From: Acidimicrobiaceae bacterium
GTDB taxonomy: Bacteria > Actinomycetota > Acidimicrobiia > Acidimicrobiales > Bog-793
Length of the DNA stretch: 13,587 bases
Direction: 5' to 3'
Assembly (NCBI GenBank): GCA_027306715.1
Contig: DAHUZG010000125.1
Span: 1 to 13,587, forward strand
This document shows positions 12,008 through 13,587 of the stretch, in pieces (the stretch's first letter is position 1; the number at the start of each line of letters is the position of its first letter). The notes under the pieces are model-generated. The model saw only the letters and a program-made list of their open reading frames with translations. It was not told the DNA's origin and did not search any database. Position numbers and translations under genes: made by a program.

Positions 12008-12832
12008 GTGGCGTTCACCCTCGCCCCCACCCTCAGCCCCTCACGGCTCGACCGCTTCACCCACTGCGCGCTCGCCTTTCGCTTCTCCTACATCGACCGG
12101 CTTCCCGACCCCTCGACGGTCGACCAGCTGCGTGGCACGCTCGTCCACCGGGCGCTGCAGCTGCTGCACGCCGTCGAGCCGGCCGCCGAGCGCACGCCGG
12201 GCGCGGCGCGGGCGTGCCTGGCAACGGCGTGGGCGGAGCTGGCGGGCGAGGTCGACGCCATCGCCCCCGAGCTCGCAGGCGGGGCCCGCCAGAGCCTGCT
12301 GCGAAGCGCCGAGGTGCTGCTCGACCGCTACTTCACCCTCGAAGACCCGCGTCAGGTGCACCCGCTCGGCCTCGAGCTCGGCCTGCGCGCGCGGCTCGGC
12401 GACGTCGAGCTGTACGGGATCATCGACCGCCTCGACCTGTTGCCGAACGGCGGGCTCGCCGTCGTCGACTACAAGACGGGACGATCGCCGCAGGCGGAGC
12501 GCTCCCGCGCGCGCCTTGCCGGCGTCCACTTCTACGCCTACCTCTGCGAGCAGATGCTCGGCCGGCGCCCGGCTGAGGTGCGCCTCATGTACCTGCGCGA
12601 CCAGGTCGTCGTCGTCGAGCAGCCGACCGAGCAGTCGATGCGCGGGCTGCGCCAGCGGACGCTCGCCGCCTGGACGGCGATCGAGCGCGCCTGCAGCGAG
12701 GAGGACTTCCGGCCCTGCCCGTCCTCGCTCTGCCGCTACTGCGCCTACCGCTCCGACTACTGCCCCGCCTTCGGCGGCACCCCGCCGGGGCTTCCCGCCG
12801 CGGCGATCGAGCCGGCGGCGCTGGTCGGCTGA
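12008..12832 (+). CDS. RecB/AddB-like PD-(D/E)XK nuclease with iron-sulfur cysteines
   Basis: The 274-residue protein is a stand-alone nuclease domain of the RecB/AddB/Cas4 group (PDDEXK_1 type). LSPSRLDRFTHCALAFRFSY (9-28) is the characteristic N-terminal segment with C20. GTLVHRALQ contains H47, YGIIDRLDLL contains D140, and VVDYKTGRS contains the catalytic pair D154 and K156. HFYAYLCEQMLG is the conserved QxxxY-like helix. A C-terminal cluster CRYCAYRSDYC gives C242, C245 and C252 with AddB-type spacing. With C20 these four cysteines would hold a 4Fe-4S cluster that staples the two ends of the domain. It would act on DNA ends, probably in repair, but it lacks any helicase domain and has no helicase neighbour here. 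The GTG at 12008 is chosen because the conserved segment starts nine codons later. A PAP2 gene follows after 23 bp. Cas4 is less likely because no CRISPR genes are in view. Confidence 0.88.
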   Translation: MAFTLAPTLSPSRLDRFTHCALAFRFSYIDRLPDPSTVDQLRGTLVHRALQLLHAVEPAAERTPGAARACLATAWAELAGEVDAIAPELAGGARQSLLRSAEVLLDRYFTLEDPRQVHPLGLELGLRARLGDVELYGIIDRLDLLPNGGLAVVDYKTGRSPQAERSRARLAGVHFYAYLCEQMLGRRPAEVRLMYLRDQVVVVEQPTEQSMRGLRQRTLAAWTAIERACSEEDFRPCPSSLCRYCAYRSDYCPAFGGTPPGLPAAAIEPAALVG

Positions 12833-12840
12833 GCCGCTAC

Positions 12841-12846
12841 TAGTCT
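12841..12846 (+). promoter_or_regulatory. Putative -10 box upstream of the PAP2 gene
   Basis: TAGTCT lies 9 bases upstream of the ATG at 12856, just beyond the nuclease stop codon, and the leader between them has no Shine-Dalgarno motif. A shifted reading, TACTAG at 12838-12843, is also possible. It suggests a short-leader or leaderless transcript, but co-transcription with the nuclease gene remains possible. Confidence 0.3.
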
Positions 12847-12855
12847 TCGCCCACC

Positions 12856-13512
12856 ATGCGCCAACCCGTGGCGGACCTGCGACGAGCGGTCGGCCGGTTC
12901 GACGACGCCGTCGAGCTCCGGATCAAGCCGCTGCGCGGCAACCGAGTAGCCGACCGCGTCTTCTACAGCGCCTCTGAGCTCGGCGACTTCGGCCTGGTGT
13001 GGGTGATCTTCGCCTGCCTGCGGGCGCTTCGCGGGCGCCGTCTCGACGAGCGGGCGGCGGCGCGGGCGATCGTCGCCACCGGCATCGAGTCGGTGCTCGT
13101 CAACGTGCTGTTGAAGTCGATCTTCGGGCGGGGGCGGCCGATCGAGCCGATCGAGCACCCTCTCCCCCTGCGCCAGCCGCTCTCCTCGAGCTTCCCGTCC
13201 GGCCACGCGACAGCCGCGTTCTGCGCCGCCACGCTGCTCGGCGAGCAGGACCCCGCTTGGCCGGCTTACGTCGCGGCGGCGTCGCTCGTCGCCGCCAGCC
13301 GGGTCTATGTCCGCATCCACCACGCCTCCGACGTCGTCGCCGGAGTCGGCGTGGGGCTGGCTCTCGGCCAGCTCGGGCGGGCGATCGCGCCGCTCGAGGG
13401 ACGGCCCGGAGGGCGGCGCTCGCTCGGCCGGGGGAGCCGGCGCGATCGGCCGGGCCCCGGGAGCCGGCGGGGCCCCGGGAGCCGGCGGGGCCGGGCGGGC
13501 GGGCGGCGGTGA
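12856..13512 (+). CDS. PAP2-superfamily membrane phosphatase
   Basis: The 218-residue protein has the three phosphatase motifs of the PAP2 (type 2 phosphatidic acid phosphatase) superfamily. KSIFGRGRP (87-95) fits KxxxxxxRP, FPSGH (113-117) fits PSGH, and SRVYVRIHHASD (148-159) fits SRxxxxxHxxxD with H155 and D159. Hydrophobic segments at about 44-58, 70-86, 117-127, 137-148 and 159-175 fit a multi-pass inner-membrane enzyme acting on lipid phosphates such as phosphatidate, undecaprenyl pyrophosphate or a prenyl phosphate. Which one cannot be told. The last 35 residues are a basic tail rich in Gly, Arg, Ser and Pro with a doubled GPGSRR, encoded by 18-bp DNA repeats and a G-run stretch. Such tails may contact acidic lipid heads or nucleic acid, or be neutral drift. 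The ATG at 12856 is 23 bp after the nuclease gene. Its TGA overlaps a GTG of a probable next gene. Confidence 0.92.
   Translation: MRQPVADLRRAVGRFDDAVELRIKPLRGNRVADRVFYSASELGDFGLVWVIFACLRALRGRRLDERAAARAIVATGIESVLVNVLLKSIFGRGRPIEPIEHPLPLRQPLSSSFPSGHATAAFCAATLLGEQDPAWPAYVAAASLVAASRVYVRIHHASDVVAGVGVGLALGQLGRAIAPLEGRPGGRRSLGRGSRRDRPGPGSRRGPGSRRGRAGGRR
13452..13503 (+). repeat. 18-bp tandem repeats and G-run motif at the end of the PAP2 gene
   Basis: GGGCCCCGGGAGCCGGCG occurs at 13452-13469 and again at 13470-13487, encoding the doubled GPGSRR. Immediately after it the plus strand has G-runs at 13487-13490, 13493-13495, 13497-13499 and 13501-13503 with spacers of only 2, 1 and 1 bases, a compact G-quadruplex pattern. 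It sits right before the stop codon and the overlapping next start. Confidence 0.6.
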
Positions 13513-13587
13513 GCGGGCCCGCGGACAGCCGGGGCTCAGAGCCGGTGCCGGCGGAGTCCGTGCCGTCGCGGTCAGAGCCGGGAGGGC
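13509..13587 (+). CDS. Probable start of a further gene (partial)
   Basis: A GTG at 13509 overlaps the PAP2 stop (GTGA, 13509-13512) and its frame is open to the window end for 26 codons. It begins with a low-complexity Ser/Glu/Pro-rich lead (SGPADSRGSEPVPAES), as many actinobacterial proteins do. The GTGA overlap is the usual translational coupling arrangement. Nothing in the visible part identifies the product, and no clear ribosome binding site is seen. In sequence this GC-rich an open frame of this length also occurs by chance. Confidence 0.4.
   Translation, partial: MSGPADSRGSEPVPAESVPSRSEPGG

Noticed and set aside
11493..12977. Plus-strand open frame of 494 codons over the zinc-ribbon and nuclease genes
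   Set aside because: It is out of frame with the nuclease, whose motifs are all intact in the other frame, and it reads Ser/Arg/Pro-rich sequence.

Overview
The window is GC-rich (roughly 70% in the confident genes), with GTG starts, coupled ATGA overlaps and no rRNA, tRNA or CRISPR array. The protein types suggest a high-GC actinobacterium, possibly of the class Acidimicrobiia. That placement is an inference from protein style, not from a marker gene.

Region 1 (1-3461, plus strand) is a compact catabolic operon: the 3' end of ligJ, then ligI, ligA, ligB and ligC. Together these are the protocatechuate 4,5-cleavage (meta-cleavage) pathway. LigAB opens the protocatechuate ring, LigC oxidises the semialdehyde (as its hemiacetal) to 2-pyrone-4,6-dicarboxylate, LigI hydrolyses that lactone to 4-oxalomesaconate, and LigJ hydrates it. 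The aldolase LigK, a transporter and a regulator are not in view and may lie further left. A GC hairpin and a G-run tandem repeat sit in the ligB-ligC gap.

Region 2 (3404-8054) is a mixed zone with signs of decay. It holds a methyltransferase convergent with and overlapping ligC, a broken CaCA-type cation antiporter remnant, a small Smr-domain gene, an unrecognised lower-GC gene with a very strong ribosome binding site, a dead tyrosine-recombinase fragment, an ECF sigma factor translationally coupled to an unusual membrane-anchored partner, and a frameshifted acyl-CoA synthetase fragment. Several tandem and inverted repeats lie in its non-coding parts. Three independent gene remnants in under 4 kb mark it as an insertion and deletion hotspot.

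Region 3 (8055-11813, minus strand) carries an MFS transporter with a very long central loop, a secreted family-16 glycoside hydrolase with an uncharacterised N-terminal region, and a small conserved zinc-ribbon protein. A 14-bp tandem repeat array lies upstream of the hydrolase.

Region 4 (12008-13587, plus strand) carries a stand-alone RecB/AddB-like PD-(D/E)XK nuclease with iron-sulfur cysteines, a PAP2 phosphatase with a repeat-built basic tail, and probably the start of a further gene overlapping it.

I do not see a clearly new multi-gene system. The best candidates for something undescribed are the sigma factor and coupled-partner module with its 13-bp promoter repeats, the orphan gene beside the integrase remnant, and the structured repeats at 2412-2468 and 4316-4390.
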